NCBI GenBank assembly: GCA_022508735.1
Contig: JAFLUQ010000003.1
Span: 1-42,286, forward strand
Length of the DNA: 42,286 nt
From: Oscillospiraceae bacterium
GTDB lineage: Bacteria; Bacillota; Clostridia; UMGS1883
Direction: 5' to 3'
Positions 17,142 through 28,000 of this stretch are shown here, piece by piece. The notes beneath the pieces were generated by a model, which made no database searches, had not been told where the DNA came from, and saw nothing but the letters and a program-made list of their open reading frames with translations. Both the position numbers and the translations under genes were made by a program. Position 1 is the stretch's first letter. Every line of letters starts with the position of its first letter.

Positions 17142-18617
17142 TTATTTCCTTAGTAATGCTTTTATATCGATTGCCTTCAGCAGCAGCGCCATTACAATAT
17201 ATACCAGCGCCATAACACAGCCCACGACAATAAAGGGTGCCGCGGTATAATAGAATAAGCCCAATGCCGCCAATGCCCCGATAGCAGCTGCCACAAATGG
17301 CCGCACGAAGGTGCCGACCGGAAACCCAAAGCCCATGTGACCGCGAAAAAGCACGATAAGAACAACACAGCCCGCGGCGTAAGATATTACTGTAGCAAGC
17401 GGTGCGCCCGCTATACCCATCGCCGGTAAGAGCAGGAAATTAAGTGCAACCTTTACTGCCAGCGTCGCACCAAGCACGATTATCGGCTTCCACACGCAGC
17501 CGGTGGCCTGAAGTATTCCGCTGACCACCTGCGTAAAGGGTATCAAAATCATAAGAGCGCCGGTGAACATGAGAAGTTCTCTATGGAGAGATGTGCCGTA
17601 AAGCAGCGAGAGTATCGGCCCCGGGAAGCAAAGGCAGCCCATCATACAGGGCGCCGATACGAAGGCCAAAAGCCTCAGCGAGGATACCGCATGTTCACGA
17701 AGGAGCCCTCTGTCTCCGCTGTGAGCGGCCTCGGCACAGGCCGGAGCTACACTGACGGTCACCGCCGCAATGAGTGTGGCAGGCAGATTGTAGATCATGA
17801 ACGCCCGTGTCAGGTAGCCGAAAAGACCGGCGCTTTCTTCTATGGAATTGCCAAGCCCCACAAGTATATTCTGAACTGTGAAATTGTCGGCCATCATCAT
17901 GCAGGAAAAGCCCGCCGAGCCAAGGGTGACCGGAATGGCCAGCATTACGATCCTTTTTGCCGTAGAGAGCTTCGGCCCGCGATAGACCTTGATGAATTTT
18001 CTTCCCATCACAAGCAGAATGACAGAACCGATAACAGTTCCGACAGTCACGCCGCTCATGGCCCCCGCGGCCGCTATCGCTCTGCCTTTAGGCAGCAAAA
18101 GCGCGCAGACTCCTAAACCGATGCAGGCCTTAGACAGGCTGTCGGCGATCTGGCTTAGGGCCGAGGGCAGCATATTTCCCCGCCCCTGAAAGTAGCCTCT
18201 GTAGGCACTCGATACGCCCATAAATACTACTCCTACCGACATAACTCTGATGGCCGGAGCGGCATACCCGCTGCCGCCGCCTGCTATCATCGCGGCCAGC
18301 GGCCGTGCAAAGATGAACAGGCCTGCCGCCGCAATTACCCCCATAAAGGTCACGAACCACATTGCCGAGGCGCGTATCTCAGCCGCCTCGTCCTCGTCGC
18401 TGTCAGCCACAAGGTTACTGACGGCTAAGGGCACACCCGTGGCTGTGATAGCCAGCATCCAGTTGTATATATTATAGGCATTTTGATATATTGCTATACC
18501 CTCAGGGCCGATAAAATAGCGGTCAAGCGGTATTTTGAACACCGCGCTGAGGGCTTTTCCGATAAGCGACGCCGCCGACAGCAGCACCGCTCCACGTACG
18601 AAATTACGCTTTCCCAT
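17142..18617 (-). CDS. SpoVB-like polysaccharide/lipid flippase (MOP superfamily)
   Basis: A hydrophobic protein of about 491 residues has around 14 predicted helices. It opens with GAVLLSAASLIGKALSAVFKIPLDRYFIGPEGIAIYQNAYNIYNWML, the family's start. MOP-superfamily flippases of this type (SpoVB, YabM) export lipid-linked sugars for cortex or wall synthesis. ATG 18617 is chosen because it sits 1 nt after the upstream stop with GGGAG before it; the longer N-terminal extension has no such support. Adjacent mazG and HU match SpoVB context, but MurJ-like or capsule roles cannot be excluded. Confidence 0.85.
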   Translation of the reverse strand: MGKRNFVRGAVLLSAASLIGKALSAVFKIPLDRYFIGPEGIAIYQNAYNIYNWMLAITATGVPLAVSNLVADSDEDEAAEIRASAMWFVTFMGVIAAAGLFIFARPLAAMIAGGGSGYAAPAIRVMSVGVVFMGVSSAYRGYFQGRGNMLPSALSQIADSLSKACIGLGVCALLLPKGRAIAAAGAMSGVTVGTVIGSVILLVMGRKFIKVYRGPKLSTAKRIVMLAIPVTLGSAGFSCMMMADNFTVQNILVGLGNSIEESAGLFGYLTRAFMIYNLPATLIAAVTVSVAPACAEAAHSGDRGLLREHAVSSLRLLAFVSAPCMMGCLCFPGPILSLLYGTSLHRELLMFTGALMILIPFTQVVSGILQATGCVWKPIIVLGATLAVKVALNFLLLPAMGIAGAPLATVISYAAGCVVLIVLFRGHMGFGFPVGTFVRPFVAAAIGALAALGLFYYTAAPFIVVGCVMALVYIVMALLLKAIDIKALLRK

Positions 18618-18618
18618 C

Positions 18619-19506
18619 TCAATGCTCCCTGTCGTCGTTAAAAACCGCCTCACCAAAGGTGTCTGCTTTTCCGGCGGGATCTGCCATATACTTTACCATA
18701 AGCGGATACACGATTGAAAGTCTGGTGTACTCACACAGACCGAAAAGGATCACCGGGATCAGGAACATAAGATAGGGCGTCGCCGCGCCGAAGGCTATAA
18801 CCGCAAACGAGAACATGAAACCCAGCACAAAGGCTCCCAATGTCTGCGGCAGCTTTGCAATGACCATTATGAAGGAGTTTTTATACACATCCCTTAACCG
18901 CAGCTCAAATGAGGTCATTATCGGATATATGTAAACGTGCATCATGCTCCAGAGAAAGGCCACCAGCACCACAAGGCCAAGGAGCAGTGCGCTGACTAAC
19001 CCCTGCTGGGAGTTATAATATCCGAAATTGAGTATCAGCACCAGCGCCGCAAAAAGATCGATAATATAGGCCACTATGCCGTATTTAAGGTTGGTCTTAA
19101 AGCCGTCCCAAAAGTCCTGCCAGGCCCATGCGTGAGTGTCGCTGACGTACTTGCGCAGCACATTTATCAGGCCGCAGGCCGCGGGGCCGCCGCCGCAGTT
19201 CGCATAGATGAGCAGCGCCGCTATAGCCACTGCCATAGTGCCGCCGTTGTTTATCCATTCCCGCAGCTCCTCAGAAGACATTACGGTGCTTGCCGTCCAG
19301 GTTATGCTGACATTGCAGACCATAGCCATCAGCATCAGCGGAATTATCGAAAATAAAAAGTATATGAAATTGACCGTTATTATTTTCCATATTCTTCTGC
19401 CGAGAATGTCAAAATACCGCGAGAGTCCGGTTTTTTCCGCCTCTGACTTGCTTATGCCCGGGCCGGGCCGGGTGTATTTGTCTTTGCCGCCGAAAAAGCC
19501 CGCCAT
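18619..19506 (-). CDS. DUF624-like membrane protein
   Basis: The 295-residue protein has about five to six hydrophobic helices. The pattern SRYFDILGRRIWKIITVNFIYFLFSIIPL near the N-terminus and LINVLRKYVSDTHAWAWQDFWDGFKTNLK in the middle resembles DUF624/YesL-type proteins. These often sit beside sugar uptake genes; here the neighbour is a flippase. No enzymatic motif is visible. GGAGG precedes ATG 19506, and its stop is nearly contiguous with the flippase start, so the two are coupled. Confidence 0.7.
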   Translation of the reverse strand: MAGFFGGKDKYTRPGPGISKSEAEKTGLSRYFDILGRRIWKIITVNFIYFLFSIIPLMLMAMVCNVSITWTASTVMSSEELREWINNGGTMAVAIAALLIYANCGGGPAACGLINVLRKYVSDTHAWAWQDFWDGFKTNLKYGIVAYIIDLFAALVLILNFGYYNSQQGLVSALLLGLVVLVAFLWSMMHVYIYPIMTSFELRLRDVYKNSFIMVIAKLPQTLGAFVLGFMFSFAVIAFGAATPYLMFLIPVILFGLCEYTRLSIVYPLMVKYMADPAGKADTFGEAVFNDDREH

Positions 19507-19581
19507 TGTTTTCGCCTCCGTTTAAACAATCTTTAAACTATATTTTATCACATTTTTTTTTAATTTACAAGAGTAAATTTA

Positions 19582-20814
19582 TTAATACGCCGCGTTAATG
19601 TGAAGAGCACCGTCAAAATATACGGTTGGCCGCAGCAGCTGAATCACCTCCCATGTCAATGGAAGATAAACGATATCTCTGTATATAAGCGGCGGCCACT
19701 CATGATCATAATACAAATTTCCTCTTATATACACGTTAGAATTCAAAGAAGCTGCACGTATTTTTTCAGCCTTTTTGGCTGAGTCGAGCTTCGGATATGC
19801 CTTAGCGGAATCATCAAGATATAAGGCCGTGCTGCCGGGAAAATTCACTCTAAGCCCTAACATCAGGCAGTTTTCATAAGTACATGGGAAATATATAACA
19901 TTCCTGCCAAACATAAGCGGATATCTTAGACGCAGGTTATCGACCTTATTTTCATTTATATACAGCTCAAAGGGTATCGGCTCAAGCATTTCTCCCGGAG
20001 CGAACATATCCTCCAGAATCTCTTCGGCCGACATATTACGGTAATTGTCCGGGTCTGCCATAGTCTCAAAGCTCCATCTGAACTGGTTATAGCTGTTAAG
20101 GTAAGAGGTGCTTACCCCAACCGCCGGGTATCTTTCATAGAGCTCCGGCCAGTATTTTTGTGAATACTCCCGGGCAAGCCTAACAGCCATGCTCTCCGCT
20201 TTTCCGTTAGGAGCCGGCGTCCCGGCGAGGCGCACGCAGGGCGGGGACGCATGCGCAAGAACAATGCTCCCGTCCGCGCAGCTCCCCACGACCATATAAA
20301 CGTGACTGCCCGGCAGGCTCATTATATCGCCGGCCTTAAAATCCGTCACCTTACCGCTCGCGGTAAAGCTTCCCCATCCGCGGCCGGCAAAATTAGCTGC
20401 CATTTCTCCCGCCTTCATTACATAGCCTTCTTTGCCGCTCTCCGTATTCATAACATTATAAACGCACCATCCGATATAGCCCGAGCAATCAAGGCCGTCA
20501 TATATCTGGTATCTTGTGTTGCGATAGTTGTAATTCCTGTTCTGAGAAGCAAAATATTCGCCCCATCGCGGGCTTACACCTATTGTCACAGCCGGGGTGC
20601 CTGCTCCGGTGTCGGCCTCGTTCCAGCCGCCGCCCCACACATACAAGGTTTTGCCTATGGGCTGAACGGCTGTAAGGAGCAAATTTTTAATTGTTCGTTC
20701 TCCCGGGGTGGCCGTCGGCACAGCTTCACTTGCACCTACTGAAGGCGCAAGCAGCAAAACCGCCATCGCGGCTATTGAAAAAATGGCTGATTTTAACCCC
20801 TTCAAACCAATCAC
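19582..20814 (-). CDS. Secreted NlpC/P60-type peptidase with C-terminal stalk-like domain
   Basis: A signal peptide (about 1-28) is followed by an NlpC/P60-like papain-fold domain: DGLDCSGYIGWCVY supplies the cysteine, SLPGSHVYMVVG the histidine, and LAHASPP the third polar position. Such enzymes cleave D-Glu/mDAP or related bonds in cell-wall peptides. The C-terminal part (about 290-410) resembles copper-amine-oxidase-type stalk modules (ELYINENKV, IYRDIVYLPLTWEVIQLL). The start is a GTG at 20814 or a nearby TTG. It lies 70 bp downstream of the large protease gene. Confidence 0.8.
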   Translation of the reverse strand: MIGLKGLKSAIFSIAAMAVLLLAPSVGASEAVPTATPGERTIKNLLLTAVQPIGKTLYVWGGGWNEADTGAGTPAVTIGVSPRWGEYFASQNRNYNYRNTRYQIYDGLDCSGYIGWCVYNVMNTESGKEGYVMKAGEMAANFAGRGWGSFTASGKVTDFKAGDIMSLPGSHVYMVVGSCADGSIVLAHASPPCVRLAGTPAPNGKAESMAVRLAREYSQKYWPELYERYPAVGVSTSYLNSYNQFRWSFETMADPDNYRNMSAEEILEDMFAPGEMLEPIPFELYINENKVDNLRLRYPLMFGRNVIYFPCTYENCLMLGLRVNFPGSTALYLDDSAKAYPKLDSAKKAEKIRAASLNSNVYIRGNLYYDHEWPPLIYRDIVYLPLTWEVIQLLRPTVYFDGALHINAAY

Positions 20815-20841
20815 CCGCCTTATGTTTTTTCAAGAGTCACA

Positions 20842-20873
20842 CGGCACTCCCCGGATACACCAAGGGAGTGCCG
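20842..20873. other. Hairpin downstream of large protease gene
   Basis: A 10-bp stem (20842-20851 with 20864-20873) has the core GGCACTCCC/GGGAGTGCC. On the plus strand it is followed by a T-run, but the gene it follows is on minus, where no U-tract follows it. A near-copy lies behind the paralogous gene at 24995-25029. Confidence 0.6.
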
Positions 20874-20883
20874 CATTTTTTAT

Positions 20884-23800
20884 TTAATAATTAAGATATT
20901 CGGTGTCCTCCCAAAGCTCAAAGCCGTCGAGCCTCTGATGCCGAAGTCTCCAGTAGGAGGCATAACGCTCAGGGAACAGCAGCTGCAGCGCCTTTTGACG
21001 ATCACGGTTGTTGTAGCAAACGAAATACAGTCTGCCGAACTCGGCAAAGTCCTCATATTTACTTGTATTGGCATACTGTGACACCATGATCATATCGTTG
21101 GCCATTGCGTTGGCCCAGCCGCCGCCATGCGACCAGTTGCCGTTAGACATATCAACGCTGTGGCTGAACTCGTGAGAAATGAGGTTTTTGATCGTATTCA
21201 CATCTCTGGTGCCCTGCACGCGTATATAAAGGTCTGATGTTCCGCAATTGAAGCTGTTGGCAGTATCTACCCTGATCTTAACAGACCTTATATATCTTCT
21301 GTAGGAATAAGGTATCTGAACAACGGCCTTCTTGAAGTTTTCGGCGTTTGTTCTGGCGTCGTTATGATCCTCAACATACAGGTCCATAGATTGCTGAAGG
21401 CTTCCGTCTTTATTATATATTCTGAGAGTATACCTTGTTCCGTTAAGCATAGTTCCTCGCCAGAAGTCGTAGCTGCCGTAAACCCCATCATCGGTGGCGC
21501 AGGTAACTCCTTCGGTTTCGGGGAGATTTGCACTTGGCGGATATAGGTCTGTATTGGTCACCAAATAGCCGTCGGTAGTGTTAAAAAAGTTATTAAGGCT
21601 GTTGTATTGCGCTGTCACGCTGAGATCTCCCGGCAATATTTTTGTATTGAAAATATTGTCCAGTCGCTTTCTTGCCGTCCACTCCGCGCCAACAATGTTG
21701 TTGCTGTAGCGATCAAACACGTCGCCCGCGACAGTTTCATAGATAGTCTCTATTCTTTTTCTCTGAGCCTCGGTAAGCATCGCATAGGCCGAGGTCCTTG
21801 AAGCGAGATACAAGGGACTTTCATCGTAAAGCGGGTTAAATACCAGCTCAACCTTGTTTGCCTCGGCTACCGCCGCAAGATAACTGCCCGACAGTCCGAT
21901 ATAAACGTCATTATCAGCGCTTCTCATGTAGTAAGAGAGGTGCTCGGGGCTGTAGTTCTCACTCTCCTCCAGATACCAGTGCTGGGTCAGGTCGTTGTAT
22001 GCATAGTCACCGCTGGGGAGCTGAGACCCTTGATCAGCTGTGGTAATTCTGCGGTTAGAGGAGCGGCAGAGCAGGGCAAAGGTGCCGTCGGCCATGTCAC
22101 GGGGCAGGAACTGCGCGCTTGTGTCACGAACGCTGTTATAGTCGGCGCTGATTCTGCCGCTGTTGCCTCGAATGTATTTGTCGTTAACCGTAATGCCGTA
22201 ATACAGCCCCGCAAAGCCTTTGTATTCCACCTCTGAGGGGTCAACCGGCACTTCCGGCTCACCTGGGATCACCGCTCCGCCCGCGGCTGAGAAGTTGTCA
22301 ATATAGAAGTAGTAATTTGAGTAATTGCCGTTTCTGACAGTTGTGTTGTGAGAATTGCTTATAAGCGCTATGGTGTCTATCTTAGCGCCGTTGGTTCTGG
22401 CGCGCATAGTGCCGCTGGTGTAAGCTATGCCGTCGGCTCCTGTCACGCTGACTCTGTATGTATTCTCGGTAATATTGCCGCTGATGGTAACGGCATAGGT
22501 CTCTCCGGCCTTCGCCTCGCAGAGGTTTGTCTGAGTCGTATCGGTATAGCCGCCGTTTCCGTTGCCTGTGCGCACGCCGAAGTAACCGTTATTCGGGAAC
22601 AGCAGGATCGCCGACGAGGTATTATACGCGAGGGTGCCGTTAGCGCTGTCGCCTAACAAAACGGCATTGTCGCCCTCCCGCACTATGGTCAGCTCAAAGC
22701 TGACGGTGTATTCTCCCGCAATGGCAGGGTCAATTTCATGGTAGCCAACACTGGCCGAGTTGCCCGAAAGCTGATTGTCGCTGACCCAAGGCTGATACAG
22801 CCCGAAGTCAACGGTAATGGTGCTTCCTGAAATAACTGTTACGGTTCTGGGGTTAGCCTGAGCCTTTCTGCTGCCCGAGGTGCTGACCTCAATAATATAA
22901 TCTCCCGGCGTAAGATTATTGAAGCTGTATGTACCGCTGTAGTCACCCCAGAAGCCGGTTCTCGTGCTCGTGCTGTAAGATCCGTCAACGGCAGTCAGCG
23001 TCACAGCCGTATAGGTCACGCCGCTCTCGTCGTCATCTCTGATACCGTTGCTGTTGTTGTCGTTCCAAACAATGCCCTCGATGCTGCCGGGGTCGGTGGC
23101 CTTTGTGAGCATGAAATCAGCTTCGGCCTCTCCTCCCGGAGCGACAGTTACCGTAACGCTCTCCGTCTCGGTCAGCGTATTCACGGGCAAAGCGATCGTC
23201 AGGGTGTATTCTCCTGGCTCAAGGCCGACAAAGCTGTAGACGCCGTTTTCATCGGTTACGGCCTCGGGCATGCCCGCGCTCATATCGCCGTCACGGCTTA
23301 AGCTCACGCCTTCTAAGCCCTCGCCCTCGTCCATTACGCCGTTATCGTTTTTGTCCAGCCACACAAGTCCGCTCACAGAGCCGCGCTTAAGCGCGAAGCC
23401 TATGCCTGTAACGGTCTCTTCGCCGGGTAATACAAGAGCCTCGGTGTTGTCTGTCGTCAGCTCGTAGTTTTCGGGCACGGGCGTGCTCACGCTGTATGTG
23501 CCGGGCCTGAGGCCGGCAAAGCTATATGCGCCGTTTTCATCAGTAGTTACCGATTCACCTGTGCTCAGCGTCACAACCGCACCGGCGCAAACCTCCTCCT
23601 CATCATCCTTCGCCTGATTGCGGTTTGCGTCGATCCACACCACGCCCGAGATCGAGCCTATGTTTATGGCAAAGCCTACGTTGTTCTCGGCTGCTTCACC
23701 GGCAATAACGGTTATCTCCTTACTTTCATTACCCGTCGTGCAGATGTAGTCCTCAGGCACAGCCACGGCCACAGTATAGCTGCCGGGAGCAAGCTTTTCA

Positions 23801-24873
23801 AACTTATACGCACCGTTTTCATCGGTCTTAAGCTCAGTCTCACCGAGCGTCACCGCTACTCCGGCCATGAGCTCCTCGCCTTCGTCCTTCACTCCGTTGC
23901 GGTTGGCGTCGCTGTATACCACGCCGGAAATTGTTCCAACGTTTATGGCAAGACCAACATTGTTTTCAACAGCCTCACCCTCGTGAACGCTGACCTCAAG
24001 GCTCTCGTTGCCGGTGGTGATAATATAGTCCTCGGGGGTCTCCACCGTAACAGTGTAGTCCGTCGGGATCAGATTTTCAAACTTATATGTACCGTCCTCG
24101 CCGGTAACAGCTGTATCCTCGCCAAGCGTAACCTTCACGCCGGGCATAGGCTCCTCGCCCTCGTCCTTTACGCTGTTACGGTCAGCATCGTTCCAAACTG
24201 TGCCGGAAATCGAGCCGGGCAGAAGCTTAAAGCCAAAGGCGGCCTCTGCCTTCCCGCCGTCAGCAACAGTAACGCTGAGAGGATTGTCCCCAATGGACTC
24301 ACGGCCCGACGGGTCAGTCACCTCAACTGTATATTCACCTTCGGGAAGCTCCTCAAAGGTATATTCTCCGTTTTCATCGGTCTCAGCCTCTATGGCCGTT
24401 TCACCCTGCACGAGCTTTATCGCCGCGCCGGGCAGCTTCTTATCGTTCTCCCCGAACGATCCATCGCCATCGGCGTCAACCCATGCAGACACCTTAAGCT
24501 CACCCACCTTGGGCAGCTCGGGAGTTATGCCCTCTGGGGTGATCATAGAAACAACTGCCGACATGGGCGTTATATTATCCCAGCTCCAGAGCATGAGCTT
24601 TGCGCTGCCGTTTTCGGCATTTTTAACGGTGACGCTGAGCTCTGCCGCCGAGTTTTCAATCGTCTTAGTGCCGAGGCCCACAAGCATGTCCCCTTCATAG
24701 AGGGCAAGCACGGCTCTTAAGCCGTCCTCAACTCCAGTGAGCTTCACGCTCAGCTCTCCTTCAGTCAGCACCTGTGTGTTCCACTGAAAGCCAATGCCCT
24801 CCGCGTGTGCCAAAGAGGCAAAACACAGCAGCAGTGCAAAGAGCACAAGCGCGGTTTTGAACGTTTTTTTCAT
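20884..24873 (-). CDS. Giant secreted metalloprotease with about six SdrD-like repeats
   Basis: The 1329-residue protein has a signal peptide (1-24), then an N-terminal beta domain. About six SdrD/Cna-B-type modules (about 125-715) follow, with recurring WxDANRNxVKDEGE...GVxVTL and TDENGxYxFExLxPGxYTV. Next come a LamG-like domain (about 715-880), a ricin-like stretch (NDLTQHWYLEE), and a C-terminal domain with HEFSH near 1234-1238 and YEDFAEFGRLYF near 1272. HExxH plus the downstream Glu indicates a zinc gluzincin protease. No LPxTG anchor is visible, so it is probably released or held non-covalently. Substrate unknown. Confidence 0.85.
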   Translation of the reverse strand: MKKTFKTALVLFALLLCFASLAHAEGIGFQWNTQVLTEGELSVKLTGVEDGLRAVLALYEGDMLVGLGTKTIENSAAELSVTVKNAENGSAKLMLWSWDNITPMSAVVSMITPEGITPELPKVGELKVSAWVDADGDGSFGENDKKLPGAAIKLVQGETAIEAETDENGEYTFEELPEGEYTVEVTDPSGRESIGDNPLSVTVADGGKAEAAFGFKLLPGSISGTVWNDADRNSVKDEGEEPMPGVKVTLGEDTAVTGEDGTYKFENLIPTDYTVTVETPEDYIITTGNESLEVSVHEGEAVENNVGLAINVGTISGVVYSDANRNGVKDEGEELMAGVAVTLGETELKTDENGAYKFEKLAPGSYTVAVAVPEDYICTTGNESKEITVIAGEAAENNVGFAINIGSISGVVWIDANRNQAKDDEEEVCAGAVVTLSTGESVTTDENGAYSFAGLRPGTYSVSTPVPENYELTTDNTEALVLPGEETVTGIGFALKRGSVSGLVWLDKNDNGVMDEGEGLEGVSLSRDGDMSAGMPEAVTDENGVYSFVGLEPGEYTLTIALPVNTLTETESVTVTVAPGGEAEADFMLTKATDPGSIEGIVWNDNNSNGIRDDDESGVTYTAVTLTAVDGSYSTSTRTGFWGDYSGTYSFNNLTPGDYIIEVSTSGSRKAQANPRTVTVISGSTITVDFGLYQPWVSDNQLSGNSASVGYHEIDPAIAGEYTVSFELTIVREGDNAVLLGDSANGTLAYNTSSAILLFPNNGYFGVRTGNGNGGYTDTTQTNLCEAKAGETYAVTISGNITENTYRVSVTGADGIAYTSGTMRARTNGAKIDTIALISNSHNTTVRNGNYSNYYFYIDNFSAAGGAVIPGEPEVPVDPSEVEYKGFAGLYYGITVNDKYIRGNSGRISADYNSVRDTSAQFLPRDMADGTFALLCRSSNRRITTADQGSQLPSGDYAYNDLTQHWYLEESENYSPEHLSYYMRSADNDVYIGLSGSYLAAVAEANKVELVFNPLYDESPLYLASRTSAYAMLTEAQRKRIETIYETVAGDVFDRYSNNIVGAEWTARKRLDNIFNTKILPGDLSVTAQYNSLNNFFNTTDGYLVTNTDLYPPSANLPETEGVTCATDDGVYGSYDFWRGTMLNGTRYTLRIYNKDGSLQQSMDLYVEDHNDARTNAENFKKAVVQIPYSYRRYIRSVKIRVDTANSFNCGTSDLYIRVQGTRDVNTIKNLISHEFSHSVDMSNGNWSHGGGWANAMANDMIMVSQYANTSKYEDFAEFGRLYFVCYNNRDRQKALQLLFPERYASYWRLRHQRLDGFELWEDTEYLNY

Positions 24874-24926
24874 TGTTGATCCATCCTTTTACTATAAATT
24901 ATAAAAACATATTATACTACAATTTA

Positions 24927-24955
24927 AGTATAATATATGCCGGTAAAAAAGTCAA
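24927..24955 (-). promoter_or_regulatory. Promoter of first large protease gene
   Basis: Minus-strand TTGACT (24955-24950) and TATACT (24932-24927) have 17-bp spacing. The same pair of hexamers and spacing precedes the paralogue at 28234-28262. Confidence 0.75.
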
Positions 24956-24994
24956 CACTGAATAAAAAAATATCATATCTTCATATATAGACAT

Positions 24995-25029
24995 ACGGCA
25001 CTCCCCCGGGCGTGCCGAAGGAGTGCCGT
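24995..25029. other. Hairpin downstream of second large protease gene
   Basis: A 10-bp stem (24995-25004 with 25020-25029) has the same GGCACTCC core as the hairpin at 20842-20873 and is placed at the same distance after the stop codon. A T-run follows on the plus strand only. Confidence 0.6.
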
Positions 25030-25047
25030 TTATTTTTTATCTATTTA

Positions 25048-28000
25048 TTATTCAAGATATTCCGTGTCTTCCCAAAGCTCAAAGCCACCAAGGTTATTGT
25101 GCCTGAGCCTCCAGTAAGAAGCATATCGGTTGGGGAAAATGATCTGCATAGCCTTCTGGCGGTCACGATTATCGTAGCAGAGGAAGTAGAGTCTGCCAAA
25201 CTCGGCAAAATCCTCCCACTTGGTAGAGTTGGCATAGGGCGAAACGATGAACATATCGTCCTTCATTGCCTTATCCCAGCCTCCGCCCTGCGACCAGCTT
25301 CCGTTGATCTGGTCGATGCTGTGGCTCAGCTCGTGGGATATCGTGCCGGCCATACTGTTCGCGTCGGGCGTCCAGTTCAGGCGAATAAACATGTCCGTCG
25401 AGCCGCAGTTGTAGCTGTTAGCTCCGTCCTCCCTCACATATACGCTCCTGATATACTGCCGATAAACAGAGGGTATTTTAATTATAGCCTTCTTGAAGGT
25501 CTCTGCGTTCTTACGAGCCGTGTCATTGTCCTGAACATATAGAGTCAGCTCCTGAATCGTCCCGTCGGTATTGGTTATTGTGATCGGGTATGCGGTTCCC
25601 TTTTGCTCCTCCGACCATGTCCAGAATTTATAGCTGCCGTCCGTACCGCTGCCCTGAGCGAGCTTCGTTCCTTCGGTGCCCGGCAGAGTCGCTAAGGAAT
25701 AACCGCTTCCGCCGTCGGTGATCACAAATTTGCCGGCTGTGGTGCCGTTTTCATTGTGCGGAGCAGCGAAGAACCAGTTATAGATTTCCTCATAGCCCTC
25801 CTCCGCGCTCATGTCGCTATCCAGAATCTTGTTAAAGGTATTGTCGAACCTTTTTCTGAATGTATATCCTGTATCGTCCGGGCCGTAGCGGCCGATCGCG
25901 TCTCCGGCTACAGACTCGTAAATCTCGGCTATTCTCTTTCGCTGAGCCGAGGTCAGCATTGCGTATGCCTCAGTTCGGGATATCTTGTAAAGCGGGCTCT
26001 GATCCTCGTCGGGAAGGGGATTGAATATGAGCTCAACCTTATTGCTCTCATTCACAGAGGTAAGATAGCCGCCCGAAAGTCCGATATAAAGACCGTTATC
26101 GGCACTTTTCAGGTAATAGGCCGGGGTCTCTTCGGTATAGCTGGGTCCTTCCTCAAGAATCCAGTGCTGGGTCAGGTCGTTCATTTTACTTGCGTTGTAG
26201 TCGCTGCTCGTGAGCCTGCTGCCTCTGTTTGCCGCAGTGATCCTGCGCTCCCACGACATGCAGACAAAAGCATAGCTTCCGTCGCCCATATACCGGGGCA
26301 TGAATTCATTGCTGCGGTCTGTTACGCTTACATTGTCGGCAGATATCTGCCCATTGTTGCCGCGAAGCCTGAGGCCATTTACCGTAACGGCATAATACTG
26401 CCCCGCAAAGCCGTTATAGGTCGGGTCTTCCGGCTCCGGCAAGATCTCCTCAGCAAGGAAGTTTTTGATGTAGAAATTGAAATCAGAGTAAACGTCACCT
26501 TGGGTAACAGTTTTATGACTGTTACTTATAAGGGCTATGGTATCAAGCTTAGCGCCGTTCTTTCTGGCGTGAAGCTCATTGCTTGTATAGGTATTTCCGT
26601 CCTCATCGGTGATAGTTACGGTATATGTGTTGGCGGATATATCTCCATCGATGGTCACCGCATAGGTCTTGCCGGCCGCCGCTGTGCAAAGTGCAACAGC
26701 ACCGCCGCTGTAGCCGCCGTTTCCGTTACCGTCACGCACAGAGAAATCATCGCTGTTGAACAGAAGGATCACCGAGGAGGTGCCGTACGACACATTTCCA
26801 TCAACCGGATTTATATTTGCGCTGTCACCTAAGATTATGGCGTTATCACCTTTGGTGTTGAGAATCAGATCAAAGCTGATACTGTAGCCGGCCTTAATAT
26901 CTTCTTCTATCGCATAGAAGGCCACGGTGTCAGCCTTATTCTGTTTCTGATCATCGCTGACCCAAAGCCGTTTAAAGCCGAAGTTTTCGATTATCAAATC
27001 GTCACTGATAACGGTGACAGTTCGGGGATTTTCAAGAGTAGCCTCTCTGTCATTGGGAGCAGATACCGAAAGGGTGTATTCTCCAGGCTCAAGCCCCTCA
27101 AATTTGTAGGTGCCGTCTGTGGCGGTTCTGGCAGTTTTTTTCTTTCCGTCTCCCGCCGTCAGGGTGACGGTTCTGCCCGACATCCCGGTCTCATCACCGT
27201 CTCTTACGCCGTCGCCGTTGGTGTCGTTCCAAACCACGCCGTTAATGGCGCCGGGAAGCGCCGCCTTTGCCTTAAGGCCAAAGTCAGCCACTGCCGTTTT
27301 TTCGGCCTCCACGGTCAGCTCCACGCTGCCCGGAGTGGAAGCCTCCATGCCCTCGGGCACGGCTACGCTCACCGTATAGCTGCCGGGGGCAAGCTTATCA
27401 AATTTATAAATACCGTTCTCGTCGGTAGACGCGGTGAACGCACCGGCCGTTACTGTAACACCGGGCATTGGCTCTTCGCCCTCGCCCTTTTTGCCGTCGC
27501 CGTCAACGTCGTTCCACACTGAGCCCGATATCGAGCCGGGCAGCGGCTTAAAGCCGAAGCCGGCCTCTGCCTTCTCACCCTGAGAAACGGTAACACTGAG
27601 AGGATTCTCCCCAATGGCCTCGCGGCCCGCCGGGTCAGTCACACCTACCGTATATTCACCCTCAGGGAGCTCCTCAAATATGTACTCACCGTTTTCATCG
27701 GTCACTGCCTCTACGGCTGTTTCACCCTGCACGAGCTTTATTGCCGCGCCGGGCAGCTTCTGATCTCCCTCGCCGAATATACCGTCTCCGTTGGCGTCCA
27801 CCCATGCAGACACCTTAAGCTCGCCCACCTTGGGCAGCTCGGGAGTTATGCCCTCGGGGGTTATCACAGAAACAACCGCCGACATGGGCGTTATCTTATC
27901 CCAGCTCCAGAGCATGAGCTTTGCGCAGCCGTTTTCGGCATTTTTAACGGTGACGCTGAGCTCTGCCGCCGAGTTTTCAACTGTTTTGGTACTGAGGCCC

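Noticed and set aside
23050..24500. Repeated DNA that could suggest a CRISPR-like or tandem repeat array
   Set aside because: The repeats are about 270 bp units explained by SdrD-type protein modules in one reading frame, not short repeats with spacers.
25756..26832. 358-codon plus-strand ORF opposite the second large protease
   Set aside because: Shadow of the minus-strand coding sequence, which has a clear domain order.
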